From: an uncultured Paracoccaceae bacterium | GTDB taxonomy: Bacteria > Pseudomonadota > Alphaproteobacteria > Rhodobacterales > Rhodobacteraceae | Direction: 5' to 3' | Assembly: GCA_947499725.1 (NCBI GenBank) | Contig: CANMPK010000003.1 | Coordinates: 124,001 to 188,000, forward strand | Length of the DNA stretch: 64,000 bases | In this document: piece after piece, positions 1 through 11,189 of the stretch | Position numbering within the stretch: the first letter of the stretch is position 1 | How the letters are laid out: every line of letters starts with the position of its first letter | The notes under the pieces: generated by a model | Database searches by the model: none | What the model was told of the DNA's origin: nothing | What the model saw: only the letters and a program-made list of their open reading frames with translations | Position numbers and translations under genes: made by a program

Positions 1-315
1 TAAGCTGCGCGGCGTAAACCCTTTTGTATCTGGCCAAAATGCCAAGGCAAAGGCGCGCTCGTTCTCTTCTGATGGTCCTAAACGTAGATGGCTTGCCCGA
101 ACCCAGGAATCAAAAGCCTTGTGAAAAGCGGAGCGAAGTTCAGGCGCAGTAGCGGTGCAGTGGACCCTGGCCACCTCCTCTAGGACAGCAGTTTGTTCGT
201 TAAGCAATGCAAAGCTTGGCAGGATGTGCGTCTCAATTGCTTCGTCGACCAATGTTTGATCTGCAAAAGCACCTTGGGCTACGAAAGCTAATAAGCAGGA
301 TAGTCGTTTCAGCAT
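1..315 (-). CDS. Imelysin-family periplasmic protein (partial, C-terminus outside window)
   Basis: This is the first roughly 105 codons of a protein whose 3' end runs off the left edge. It starts with a short signal-peptide-like stretch (MLKRLSCLLAFVAQGAFA) and continues with helical sequence of imelysin/EfeO-M75 type, including a FHKAFDSWVRASHLR helix. The start ATG shares its A with the stop codon of the upstream di-heme oxidoreductase (TAATG), so translation is probably coupled. An imelysin immediately after a di-heme oxidoreductase is a common arrangement in proteobacterial iron-uptake loci, and this would be the second imelysin of the operon. Imelysins are thought to bind iron or another ligand in the periplasm. 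The family call rests on context and the N-terminal third only. Confidence 0.7.
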   Translation of the reverse strand, partial: MLKRLSCLLAFVAQGAFADQTLVDEAIETHILPSFALLNEQTAVLEEVARVHCTATAPELRSAFHKAFDSWVRASHLRLGPSEENERAFALAFWPDTKGFTPRSL

Positions 316-1829
316 TACAAGCTCTCCAAAAAGCGGATCAAATCGGCTCGGTTTTGCGCGGGCATGGCCGCGACGGCATCTCGCTGCGCTTGCGCTTCGC
401 CTCCATGCCAAAGCACGGCTTCAAGCAGATTTCTTGCACGTCCATCATGTAGGAAAAAGGTGTGGCCAGAAACTTGTTCGGTCAAACCAATTCCCCACAA
501 AGGCGGGGTGCGCCATTCTGTGCCGGTCGCGCGTGCTTCTGGGCGGTGATCTGCAAGACCTTCGCCCATGTCGTGCAGCAGCATATCGGTATAGGGCCAA
601 ATGAGCTGAAAGCTCTGCTCATCTTGGTCGACAAGCCGGTGCGTTACAAAATTCGGCTGGTGGCAGGAGATACAGCCAGTTGTGTAAAAGACTTCTTTGC
701 CGCGAAGAACCTGAGGGTCATTGACATCGCGTCGCGCGGGAACCCCGAGGTTGCGGCTGTAAAATGCTGTGAGATCTAGGCCTGCTTGATCTATTTCAAA
801 TCCGCGGACGTCTTTATCTCCATGGGGTAACGCATGGCACGCAGGTTGTTCATTTGAACATTCGCCTGCAGGGCTGGGGAACATTGGGTTTGAAATCCCA
901 ATATCACCTGCAAAGGCACCTGCATTTTGTTGTTGGATTGTTGGATTGCCAGCCTTTAGTCCAAATCTACCGAGCATCGGGCGATCAAATTCCTTAGACC
1001 AAACAATGTTGGCACGACCGGAAATACCATCATTGTTTTTGTCATCAGGGTCAGAGAGCGCCAGAATATCTGCAGCGGGAATAGCTTCGAGCAACCCTAG
1101 CCCGATCATCTGCGGAGCAATGCGTGGGGAAATCATTGCGCCTTCTGCGAAGGGGCCATACCCTAAATCAGCTGCGGTATAAGTCGGAGCGCGCAAATAA
1201 GCGGTTTCGCCTTCCGAAAGGGGCACCTCAATTTCTGTATATTCAATTTGTAGACGATATTCCGCAGCAATACCTGCGAGTGACTCGTCTTGCAGTTGCT
1301 CGCCATAAGTCGGCTCTGGAGCTGTTGCGATATAGTCTTCAATTTCCGCTATGTCGTGTTCGGCGCTGCCAGGTACTGAAACGCGAAGAAACATTGAAAC
1401 AGCATTGTCGTCGTTATTTTCGGGGGGGTGACCACGTCCGTCTTTGATGTGGCAGCGTTGACAAGAACGCGCATTGAATAAAGGCCCTAAACCATCCGAG
1501 GCCAGTGTAGACGATGGTGAACTGACCCAAACTTTGCGAAAGAGGCCATTTCCGACTTTAAAGTCGAGTTCTTTGTCAAAAGAGATGTTGCCCGAAGGGT
1601 CTGAAAACGCATTTGCGTCATTACGTACCCGAACAGTCGCAGCGCCTGCGCTGTTTTCTTCAAATTTTTGAGCGGTAGAAAAGTCTAAGGTTGTAGAAGT
1701 AACCTCTGCGATCCGCGCAACTTCTTCCGCCGTGCGCGGAATGATGTTGAGGTGTGGATCTCCAAGGTCATTTGCGTGAGCGGCCGAGGCTAAGGTAGCC
1801 AAGGTGGCAACGCACATAGTGCGGAACAT
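315..1829 (-). CDS. Di-heme oxidoreductase (thiol oxidoreductase / DHOR family)
   Basis: The 504-residue protein begins with a signal peptide (MFRTMCVATLATLASAAHA) and carries two c-type heme sites, CQRCH around residue 122 and CISCH around residue 390. It is therefore a periplasmic cytochrome. Size and the long spacing between hemes fit the di-heme oxidoreductase family (COG3488), which is related to MauG and cytochrome c peroxidases and often sits between two imelysin genes, as here. The likely role is redox chemistry of iron or of a ligand during periplasmic iron acquisition; the substrate is not known. It follows the upstream imelysin by 64 bp and overlaps the next imelysin start by one base. 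Confidence 0.85.
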   Translation of the reverse strand: MFRTMCVATLATLASAAHANDLGDPHLNIIPRTAEEVARIAEVTSTTLDFSTAQKFEENSAGAATVRVRNDANAFSDPSGNISFDKELDFKVGNGLFRKVWVSSPSSTLASDGLGPLFNARSCQRCHIKDGRGHPPENNDDNAVSMFLRVSVPGSAEHDIAEIEDYIATAPEPTYGEQLQDESLAGIAAEYRLQIEYTEIEVPLSEGETAYLRAPTYTAADLGYGPFAEGAMISPRIAPQMIGLGLLEAIPAADILALSDPDDKNNDGISGRANIVWSKEFDRPMLGRFGLKAGNPTIQQQNAGAFAGDIGISNPMFPSPAGECSNEQPACHALPHGDKDVRGFEIDQAGLDLTAFYSRNLGVPARRDVNDPQVLRGKEVFYTTGCISCHQPNFVTHRLVDQDEQSFQLIWPYTDMLLHDMGEGLADHRPEARATGTEWRTPPLWGIGLTEQVSGHTFFLHDGRARNLLEAVLWHGGEAQAQRDAVAAMPAQNRADLIRFLESL

Positions 1830-1893
1830 TGTCTTTTCCTTTACGGTACTGCGGCGGTCGCGCCTCCGCCGCAGTGCTTTCTTTGCTTAGGTC

Positions 1894-3156
1894 TTAGTTA
1901 AAGACCGCGGATGGATTGTCCAGAGAATCGGAGCCTTCGAATTCGATTGTGTTAACATCCAAGGCCGCGACGATGCGTTCGATGGTTTTCGTTTGATCGA
2001 CCAACCCGTTTACGCCACCCATGACAAGTGCTTCACCAGCTTCGTTGCCAGCTTCTAACATCTGGTCATATGCAAAACCGGCTTCGGCTGCTGTTTTGAT
2101 CGCACCGAGTGCTTTCATGGTCGTGGAAAGCTTTGTCTTCATCTCCACGTCCAAATCTGTGTTTCCAGCTGCCACAAGATCAGACAGGGAAGCGCCTGAA
2201 ATTACGGTGCCGTCGACACGCGTGTAGGAGCCAAGATAGACGTTCTGAACGCCCAAACCATCATAGTAGTGGCTGTTATGGGTGTTATCGGAGAAGCAAT
2301 CATGCTCTTCTTCTGGATCGTTCAGCATCAGGCCAAGACGCATGCGCTCACCTGCTTGTTCGCCATATGAGAGAGACCCCATACCGGTTAGCATCGCTAC
2401 AATACCTGCGGCTTCGTCTGCCAGAACATCAGCGCGTGCTTGGCCACCTTCAGCCCATTGTGCGGTGATCCATTCCAAGTCAGATACGAGCAGCTCAGTT
2501 GCCGCTGTAAGGTAAGCTGCGCGTCGGTCGCAGTTTGCGCCAGTGCATGTTGTGTCTTGCGCATAATCCGTCCAAGGACGGTTGCCAGCGCCCGCCTCGT
2601 GGCCATTCAGGTCTTGCCCCCAAAGCAAGAATTCAATCGCGTGGTAGCCCGTGGCAACGTTGGCTTCTACACCATCTGCTTCTTGCAGTGTCTCTTCGAG
2701 AAGGCCTGGTGTGATTGATGCTGCATCAATTGTTTCCGTGCCCAGCGTGAAGCTTGGATTTGCGATGACGTTCAGAACCGCTGCGGCGTTTTCATCAGTG
2801 GCGCCACCGTAAGATGTGTCAACATAATCAATCAAACCTTCGTCCAGCGGCCAAGCGTTTACTTTGCCTTCCCAGTCATCGACGATTGCGTTGCCGAAGC
2901 GGAACACTTCAGTTTGCTGATATGGGACGCGCGCTGCGAGCCATGCTTTCTTGGCGGCTTCAAGCTTTTCAGCGGATGGCTCTTCCACCAAGGCAACGAC
3001 TGCGGCTTGCAGTGTCTTAGCTGTTGCCAGACTGTCAGCATACTTTGCTTCAGCGATGTTAGAATAATTTGTCAGTACATCAGTTTTAGATGCGCCGGCA
3101 GCGAAAGCAGATGTGCCTGCGAGTAGTAGCGCAAAGCTGGAAATAACGGTTTTCAT
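1894..3156 (-). CDS. Imelysin-family protein (IrpA-like iron-regulated periplasmic protein)
   Basis: The 420-residue protein has a clear signal peptide (MKTVISSFALLLAGTSAFA) and the imelysin GxHxxE signature as GYHAIEFLLWGQDLNG near residue 167. It also carries a Cys pair in DTTCTGANCDRR. Length and motif match the IrpA/ICMP-like imelysins of the M75 fold, which are usually induced by iron limitation. The gene is first in a three-gene minus-strand operon with the di-heme oxidoreductase and a second imelysin. The 359 bp upstream carry a perfect 13-bp inverted repeat that is a likely operator. The role in iron uptake is inferred from family and context. Confidence 0.88.
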   Translation of the reverse strand: MKTVISSFALLLAGTSAFAAGASKTDVLTNYSNIAEAKYADSLATAKTLQAAVVALVEEPSAEKLEAAKKAWLAARVPYQQTEVFRFGNAIVDDWEGKVNAWPLDEGLIDYVDTSYGGATDENAAAVLNVIANPSFTLGTETIDAASITPGLLEETLQEADGVEANVATGYHAIEFLLWGQDLNGHEAGAGNRPWTDYAQDTTCTGANCDRRAAYLTAATELLVSDLEWITAQWAEGGQARADVLADEAAGIVAMLTGMGSLSYGEQAGERMRLGLMLNDPEEEHDCFSDNTHNSHYYDGLGVQNVYLGSYTRVDGTVISGASLSDLVAAGNTDLDVEMKTKLSTTMKALGAIKTAAEAGFAYDQMLEAGNEAGEALVMGGVNGLVDQTKTIERIVAALDVNTIEFEGSDSLDNPSAVFN

Positions 3157-3241
3157 GATGAGCTCCTAAACTCCTGAAAGTATCGAGGTGCTGAAGGTCG
3201 GCGCTCTTCGTCTGCGATTCCGGCACTTCATAAACTGACAC

Positions 3242-3293
3242 TTAACTGACTAAAATAATAGGAATAGTCAATCTGATAAATTTAGTCAGTTAA
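3242..3293. promoter_or_regulatory. Inverted repeats upstream of the imelysin operon (candidate iron-responsive operator)
   Basis: TTAACTGACTAAA at 3242-3254 is repeated in perfect inverted form as TTTAGTCAGTTAA at 3281-3293. A third half-site, TAGTCA at 3265-3270, lies between them, so TGACTA/TAGTCA half-sites occur three times, the last two exactly 18 bp apart. The cluster is about 86 bp upstream of the imelysin start, in the 359-bp gap before the divergent proX gene. The location fits an operator for an iron regulator (Irr, RirA or IscR type are the usual Rhodobacterales candidates). I cannot say which one from the sequence. The rest of this gap shows nothing else I can name apart from AT-rich promoter-like sequence near 3430-3500. 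Confidence 0.55.
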
Positions 3294-3515
3294 TATCTAG
3301 GGAGTTCTCTCCTTCTTGCTTTTGGCAAAGGCCGTGTTTCTCTGCCTGGGCTAGCAAGGGGGTAAATGTGTAATTGTTCACAAAGCTAAGTATTGAGAAA
3401 GTAGGCTTACGTAGGGTGACTTTAAATAAATCAGAAAACACAACTTAGCTCTTTTATAAGTGGTCAAAAATACTTAGCTTGTGCGAAGTAAATTTATCGC
3501 AATAGGGAGCGAAAA

Positions 3516-4481
3516 ATGCGTAATTATTTGATGGGGGCTGCGTTTGCGGTTCTTGCGCCAACAGTGGCTGCTGCGGACACATGTGGCGATGTAACAATCA
3601 CCGAAATGAACTGGGCCTCTAGCGCTGTTATCACGAGCATTGCTAAATTCCTGATGGAAGAGGGTTACGGTTGTTCTGTAACCAAAGTGCCATCTTCGAC
3701 GACACCATCTTTGGTTTCTGTCGCAGAAACTGGCAAGCCAGACATCGTAACAGAGCTTTGGATCAACGGCGCACCAGCATACAATGAGCTGCAAGAGGCG
3801 GGTAAAATCCTGACATCTGCAGATGTTCTGGCTGACGGTGGCCTCGAAGGTTGGTGGGTGCCGCGTTACCTGGTTGATGAGCATCCAGAGCTTGCAACAA
3901 TCGAAGGTATTTTGGCGAACCCAGAACTGCTCGGTAATCGTTTCCACAACTGTCCAGACGGTTGGGCGTGTAAAAACACAAATGCTGACCTAACTAAGAA
4001 CTTTGGCCTGCCTGACGCCGGTTATGAAATCTTTGTACATGGTTCTGGCGAAACGCTGGCATCCTCAATTGGTGCTGCATACGAAAACAAAGAGCCTTGG
4101 CTGGGTTACTACTGGTCTCCAGATCCTTTGATGGCGAAATACGACATGGTCGAAGTCGACTTCGGCGTTGAGTATAATGAAGAGGTGTTCCTCTGTGCCG
4201 CAAACGCTGATTGTGAAGCAGATGGTGTTTCCGCTTGGCCTGTTGGTCCTGTGAAGACAATCGTGACCACCGACTTCGCGGATCGTGAGCCAGCAATTGC
4301 TGACTTGATGGCGAACATGAGCTTTTCCAACGATGTTGTTTTGGACTTCCTGAATTGGATGGAAGAAAACAAAGCGTCTTATGATGAAGCTGCGGTTTAC
4401 TTCCTGTCTTCTCAATCTGATGTTTGGTCTGCTTGGATCGACGATGCTGCCAAAGAAAAGCTATCTGCATTGATCAAATAA
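3516..4481 (+). CDS. proX: ABC transporter substrate-binding protein, glycine betaine/proline (ProX/OpuAC) family
   Basis: The 321-residue protein has a signal peptide (MRNYLMGAAFAVLAPTVAAA) followed by an OpuAC-type fold with many Trp and Tyr residues (INGAPAYNEL, GWWVPRYL, WLGYYWSPDP) of the kind that form the aromatic cage for quaternary ammonium or sulfonium groups. It is the periplasmic binding subunit of the importer encoded with the following permease and ATPase genes. Likely ligands are glycine betaine, choline, carnitine or DMSP; the sequence alone does not decide. An RBS-like AGGGAG precedes the ATG. A strong stem-loop follows the gene, before the permease. Confidence 0.85.
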   Translation: MRNYLMGAAFAVLAPTVAAADTCGDVTITEMNWASSAVITSIAKFLMEEGYGCSVTKVPSSTTPSLVSVAETGKPDIVTELWINGAPAYNELQEAGKILTSADVLADGGLEGWWVPRYLVDEHPELATIEGILANPELLGNRFHNCPDGWACKNTNADLTKNFGLPDAGYEIFVHGSGETLASSIGAAYENKEPWLGYYWSPDPLMAKYDMVEVDFGVEYNEEVFLCAANADCEADGVSAWPVGPVKTIVTTDFADREPAIADLMANMSFSNDVVLDFLNWMEENKASYDEAAVYFLSSQSDVWSAWIDDAAKEKLSALIK

Positions 4482-4500
4482 AAATTGGCTAAAGCCAAAT

Positions 4501-4530
4501 AAGGGGCGCGCTTTCGCGCCCCTTACTTTT
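4501..4530 (+). terminator. Intercistronic stem-loop between proX and proW
   Basis: AAGGGGCGCG and CGCGCCCCTT form a perfect 10-bp stem around a CTTT loop (4501-4524), followed by ACTTTTTAC. It could act as a partial terminator or an mRNA 3'-end stabiliser. Either would leave the binding-protein transcript more abundant than the permease and ATPase transcript. Confidence 0.7.
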
Positions 4531-4543
4531 TACGGGGATGGAT

Positions 4544-5584
4544 ATGGCGACCTATGACAAGCTATTCGAAACGCTTGGTTTAACAGACTGGTGTGATGTA
4601 AATAAATCTGGCGGCCCAATGTCGATGGCTGACTTGTTAAAGCAAGCCAAGGGAGAAGACGCATCGGTCGATGATACGTCGTTCTGGGAAACGCCTTTCC
4701 CATCACTTGATGAGCTAAATAGCGCCTGCCCAGCCATCCCTAAATCGCGTGATTTTACCGATATAGTAGAGAACAGCTTTTTGTCTATTAAGGATCCTTT
4801 GAAAGCGGTCCTTGATCCGATAACACAGCCGCTCAGCTGGGCGCTGGATGGCTCGCTTTGGCTTTTCGAGGCGACCCCTTGGTTTGTTTTGATTCCACTG
4901 CTCTTGCTTGCGGTGTTTTACGCGACACGTTCTTTTGGGTTGGTTCTTTTTGTTGGCATCACCTTCCTAATTATGGCGGTGATTGATCATTACGTGCCTG
5001 CAATCCAAACCCTATCGATTATCTTTGTGTGTACTGGATTTAGCGTGATACTCGGGGTGCCAATTGGCATCTTGATGTCGCGAAGTAATACCCTGCAGAA
5101 GGTTATGATTCCGATCTTGGACATGCTGCAAACGCTGCCGACCTTTGTTTACCTTATCCCACTGATCTTTTTGTTCTCTGTCACTGAGTCAAAATTGTAC
5201 GGTATCGCGATTATTCTATATGCGGTGGTTCCAGTGGTGCGCTTGACCGATCTTGGTATCCGTCTTGTGGACAAAGAGGTGCTTGAAGCGGCGCATGCCT
5301 TTGGGATGACGGATCGTCAAAAGCTCTTCAAGGTTCAAATACCTCTGGCTTTGCCGAATATCATGGCTGGCGTGAACCAAACCATCATGATGAGCCTTGC
5401 CATGGTTGTTATTGCTTCGCTTGTATCGGCTCCAGGTCTTGGCGTGCTGGTATTGCGCGGCATTCGAAATCTAGAATTGGGCGTGGGTCTTGTGGCTGGC
5501 TTTGGCATCGTGATGCTTGCGGTCTTGCTTGACCGGGTCACCAAAAAAGCTTTGGCGCGCGTGAACGCAGCACAAAAGCAATAA
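4544..5584 (+). CDS. proW: ABC transporter permease, ProW type
   Basis: The protein has a roughly 100-residue hydrophilic N-terminal tail, as in ProW. About six or seven membrane segments follow, and then the EAA loop (EAAHAFGMTDRQKLF) that contacts the ATPase. ATG at 4544 is preferred because GGGG at 4534-4537 then sits six bases upstream. An in-frame ATG at 4538 is also possible, giving 348 residues. It is the membrane subunit of the quaternary amine importer. It ends 8 bp before the ATPase gene. Confidence 0.87.
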   Translation: MATYDKLFETLGLTDWCDVNKSGGPMSMADLLKQAKGEDASVDDTSFWETPFPSLDELNSACPAIPKSRDFTDIVENSFLSIKDPLKAVLDPITQPLSWALDGSLWLFEATPWFVLIPLLLLAVFYATRSFGLVLFVGITFLIMAVIDHYVPAIQTLSIIFVCTGFSVILGVPIGILMSRSNTLQKVMIPILDMLQTLPTFVYLIPLIFLFSVTESKLYGIAIILYAVVPVVRLTDLGIRLVDKEVLEAAHAFGMTDRQKLFKVQIPLALPNIMAGVNQTIMMSLAMVVIASLVSAPGLGVLVLRGIRNLELGVGLVAGFGIVMLAVLLDRVTKKALARVNAAQKQ

Positions 5585-5592
5585 GGAACGAG

Positions 5593-6642
5593 ATGATGAC
5601 AAAAGATCCAATGATCTCAATCCGCAAACTGTACAAAGTTTTTGGACCAACCCCGTCTGAAATGATGCAGCACGTTTTACATGGGCTGGGCAAAGAAGAG
5701 TTGCTTGACCAACACGGTCATGTTCTTGGCTTGCAAGACATTAACGTCGACATGCAAGAGGGCGAAACGACCGTTGTGATGGGCCTGTCCGGGTCCGGGA
5801 AATCGACGCTCATTCGCCATGTTAACCGTTTGATTGATCCAACAGCGGGCGAAGTTCTCATTCAAGGTGAGAATATTCTGGACGCCAACGCAGATGCCTT
5901 GAGGGGTATTCGCAGGACGCAAATGTCGATGGTATTTCAACATTTTGCTCTGCTGCCGCACAAAACTGTTTTGGATAACGTTGCGCTGGCACCAATCGTA
6001 AGGGGCGATGCACCAGAAACGTACAAGAAGGACGCTTTGCATTGGCTGGAGCGCGTTGGTCTCTCTGGCTATGAAGCCCATTATCCGCATCAACTTTCGG
6101 GCGGAATGCAGCAGCGCGTTGGTATTGCGCGGGCGCTAACCTCGAATGCACCAATCATGTTGATGGATGAAGCGTTTTCGGCTCTGGATCCGTTGATCCG
6201 AACCGACATGCAAGACCTACTGCTGGAGCTTCAAAAGGAGCTGCACAAAACGATTGTTTTCATCAGCCATGATTTGGATGAAGCGCTGAAATTGGCAGAC
6301 CATTTGGTTATTTTGAAGGATGGTAAGGTCGTTCAGCAAGATGAACCGCAGCGGATTCTGCTCCAGCCTGAAGATGACTATATCGTCGACTTTATCGCCG
6401 ACATTAACCGTGCGCGCGTATTGAAGGTGCGTTCGATTATGGAGCCGATCAAGCTTGACAGTTTCGTGGGCCAAGTCGATCAAGAGGATACATTGGAAGA
6501 CGTCATCGCGATGACCGGAGGGGATACCTCGGGGACTTACCAAGTGCTATCGAACGGGCAGCCTGTCGGGCAGTTGGACCTAAAAACCTTGATGCGGGCG
6601 CTGGTGCGTACACAGGCGTCTGCGTCGAAACGGGTGATCTAA
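5593..6642 (+). CDS. proV: ABC transporter ATP-binding protein, ProV type
   Basis: The 349-residue ATPase contains Walker A GLSGSGKST, signature [15 protein letters not shown] and Walker B IMLMDEAFSALDP. The N-terminal region ahead of the Walker A motif (VFGPTPSEMMQHVLHG) is typical of proline/glycine betaine ATPases of the ProV/OpuAA group. A C-terminal extension of about 80 residues follows the nucleotide-binding domain, in the position where ProV proteins carry CBS-type regulatory modules; it is short for a full CBS pair. The gene is immediately followed by a MarR regulator, so the four genes probably form one transcript. Confidence 0.88.
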   Translation: MMTKDPMISIRKLYKVFGPTPSEMMQHVLHGLGKEELLDQHGHVLGLQDINVDMQEGETTVVMGLSGSGKSTLIRHVNRLIDPTAGEVLIQGENILDANADALRGIRRTQMSMVFQHFALLPHKTVLDNVALAPIVRGDAPETYKKDALHWLERVGLSGYEAHYPHQLSGGMQQRVGIARALTSNAPIMLMDEAFSALDPLIRTDMQDLLLELQKELHKTIVFISHDLDEALKLADHLVILKDGKVVQQDEPQRILLQPEDDYIVDFIADINRARVLKVRSIMEPIKLDSFVGQVDQEDTLEDVIAMTGGDTSGTYQVLSNGQPVGQLDLKTLMRALVRTQASASKRVI

Positions 6643-6663
6643 ACCTTGGCAAAGGAGGATGCC

Positions 6664-7140
6664 GTGAGACGAGAAGAGCTATGCTTGATTGCCTTACGTC
6701 GTATCATGCGAACAACTGAGCTTTACGGTCGAGACTTCGGCCGTGAGGCGGGCGTTACAGCTGCGCAATACCGAGTTTTGCAAACTGTTGCGGAGCGACA
6801 CCACGTGACGGCTAAGCAGATCGCAGACAAATTGCGTGTATCCGCAGCGACAGTAACAGCGCTTGTCGATCGCTTGGTTCAGAAAGGGTTGGTGCTTCGG
6901 CAAAAATCTTTAGTGGACAAGCGCCGAACAGATATTGCGTTAACAGAGCAAGGAAAAGAGACGCTAGAAACTGCGCCGGACTTGTTGCACCAGAAATTCG
7001 TCAAAAAGTTTGCAGCTTTGGAGGAGTGGGAGCAAGCGATGCTTGTGGCCTCATTGGAGCGTGTAGCGACAATGGTTGATGCCGAAGATCTGGATGCTGC
7101 GCCTTTGCTGGATACCGGTGATATTCAGCGAAGTAACTAG
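6664..7140 (+). CDS. MarR-family transcriptional regulator
   Basis: This is a winged-helix regulator of about 158 residues. The recognition region is ITAKQIADKLRVSAATVTALVDRL-like (the string VSAATVTALVDRLVQKG is visible), followed by the wing VDKRRTDIALTEQGKE. GTG at 6664 is chosen as start because AGGAGG at 6653-6658 lies five bases before it; a TTG at 6646 would add six residues but has no such site. The gene lies only 21 bp after proV and is followed by a terminator, so it is probably co-transcribed. MarR proteins of this kind (CosR/EctR types) control compatible-solute genes in other marine bacteria, and autoregulation of this importer is a reasonable inference. Confidence 0.85.
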   Translation: MRREELCLIALRRIMRTTELYGRDFGREAGVTAAQYRVLQTVAERHHVTAKQIADKLRVSAATVTALVDRLVQKGLVLRQKSLVDKRRTDIALTEQGKETLETAPDLLHQKFVKKFAALEEWEQAMLVASLERVATMVDAEDLDAAPLLDTGDIQRSN

Positions 7141-7155
7141 TGAAATTAGATGTGA

Positions 7156-7182
7156 AAACGCCGCCTTTGTGAGGCGGCGTTT
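7156..7182. terminator. Terminator between the MarR gene and katG
   Basis: AAACGCCGCCT and AGGCGGCGTTT form an 11-bp stem around TTGTG. A-rich and T-rich flanks on both sides make it usable in both directions for the two convergent genes. Confidence 0.75.
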
Positions 7183-7201
7183 CGTGTCGCTTACTTGACT
7201 G

Positions 7202-10420
<3,219 letters not shown>

Positions 10421-10445
10421 AGCCTTACCTTGATAGGTTAAGTAG

Positions 10446-11189
10446 ATGACACTCGAGCTATTTCTCGCCTTAAGTTTGATTTTACTTGCAGCAGGCGCTG
10501 TCAAAGGGGCGGTTGGCATGGGGCTTCCGACCGTTGCGATTGGTTTTATGACCGTTTTGATCGACCCCCGCGCAGCGATTGCTTTCTTTATCGCACCCAT
10601 GGTGGTGACGAATGCATGGCAAGTGTACCGCCAAGGCCATGTGGTCAGAAGTATGCGAAAATACGCCCGTTTTTCGCTCACTTTAATGGTCTTTGTTGCG
10701 ATCACAGTGGTCTGGAGCAAGGGTGCATCAGATCAAATTCTTTTTGCCGTCTTAGGTGCCGTTATCTTGATGTTTGTCGCTTTGCAAAAGCTCAATTCCC
10801 CTCCGGTTTTGCCAGATCGTTTCGATGCCTTGGGGCAGGTCAGTATGGGCGCTTTTGCTGGGCTTTTAGGTGGGTTGGTCGGGATTTGGGCGCCGCCGAT
10901 GGTGTGTTATCTAGCTGCAAGAAGAACAGAAAAAGAAGAGTTTGTCCGCGCCTCTGGCCTGATAATTTTGATGGGGAGTATACCCCTTGCGATTGGGTAC
11001 AGTTGGGCAGGCTTCTTAACCGGCATAACAATCTTCTGGTCTTTGTTCTTAGTGCTCCCGACACTCTTGGGTTTTGCTATTGGCGAAAGGCTTCGGAACA
11101 AATTATCAGAAGCAGGTTTTCGGTCGCTCCTGCTTTGGGTGTTCTTCTTTATGGGGCTCAATCTTTTGAGAAGAGCATTTTTGGCTTAA
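10446..11189 (+). CDS. TauE/SafE-family membrane permease (putative anion/sulfite exporter)
   Basis: The 247-residue, very hydrophobic protein has about eight predicted membrane segments. It carries the TauE/SafE (DUF81) repeats GAVKGAVGMGLPTVAIG near the N-terminus and GAFAGLLGGLVGIWAPPM in the middle. Family members export sulfite, sulfoacetate or other organic anions; the substrate here is unknown. It begins 25 bp after oxyR on the same strand. Its last four bases overlap the end of the convergent Gfo/Idh/MocA gene. Confidence 0.82.
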   Translation: MTLELFLALSLILLAAGAVKGAVGMGLPTVAIGFMTVLIDPRAAIAFFIAPMVVTNAWQVYRQGHVVRSMRKYARFSLTLMVFVAITVVWSKGASDQILFAVLGAVILMFVALQKLNSPPVLPDRFDALGQVSMGAFAGLLGGLVGIWAPPMVCYLAARRTEKEEFVRASGLIILMGSIPLAIGYSWAGFLTGITIFWSLFLVLPTLLGFAIGERLRNKLSEAGFRSLLLWVFFFMGLNLLRRAFLA

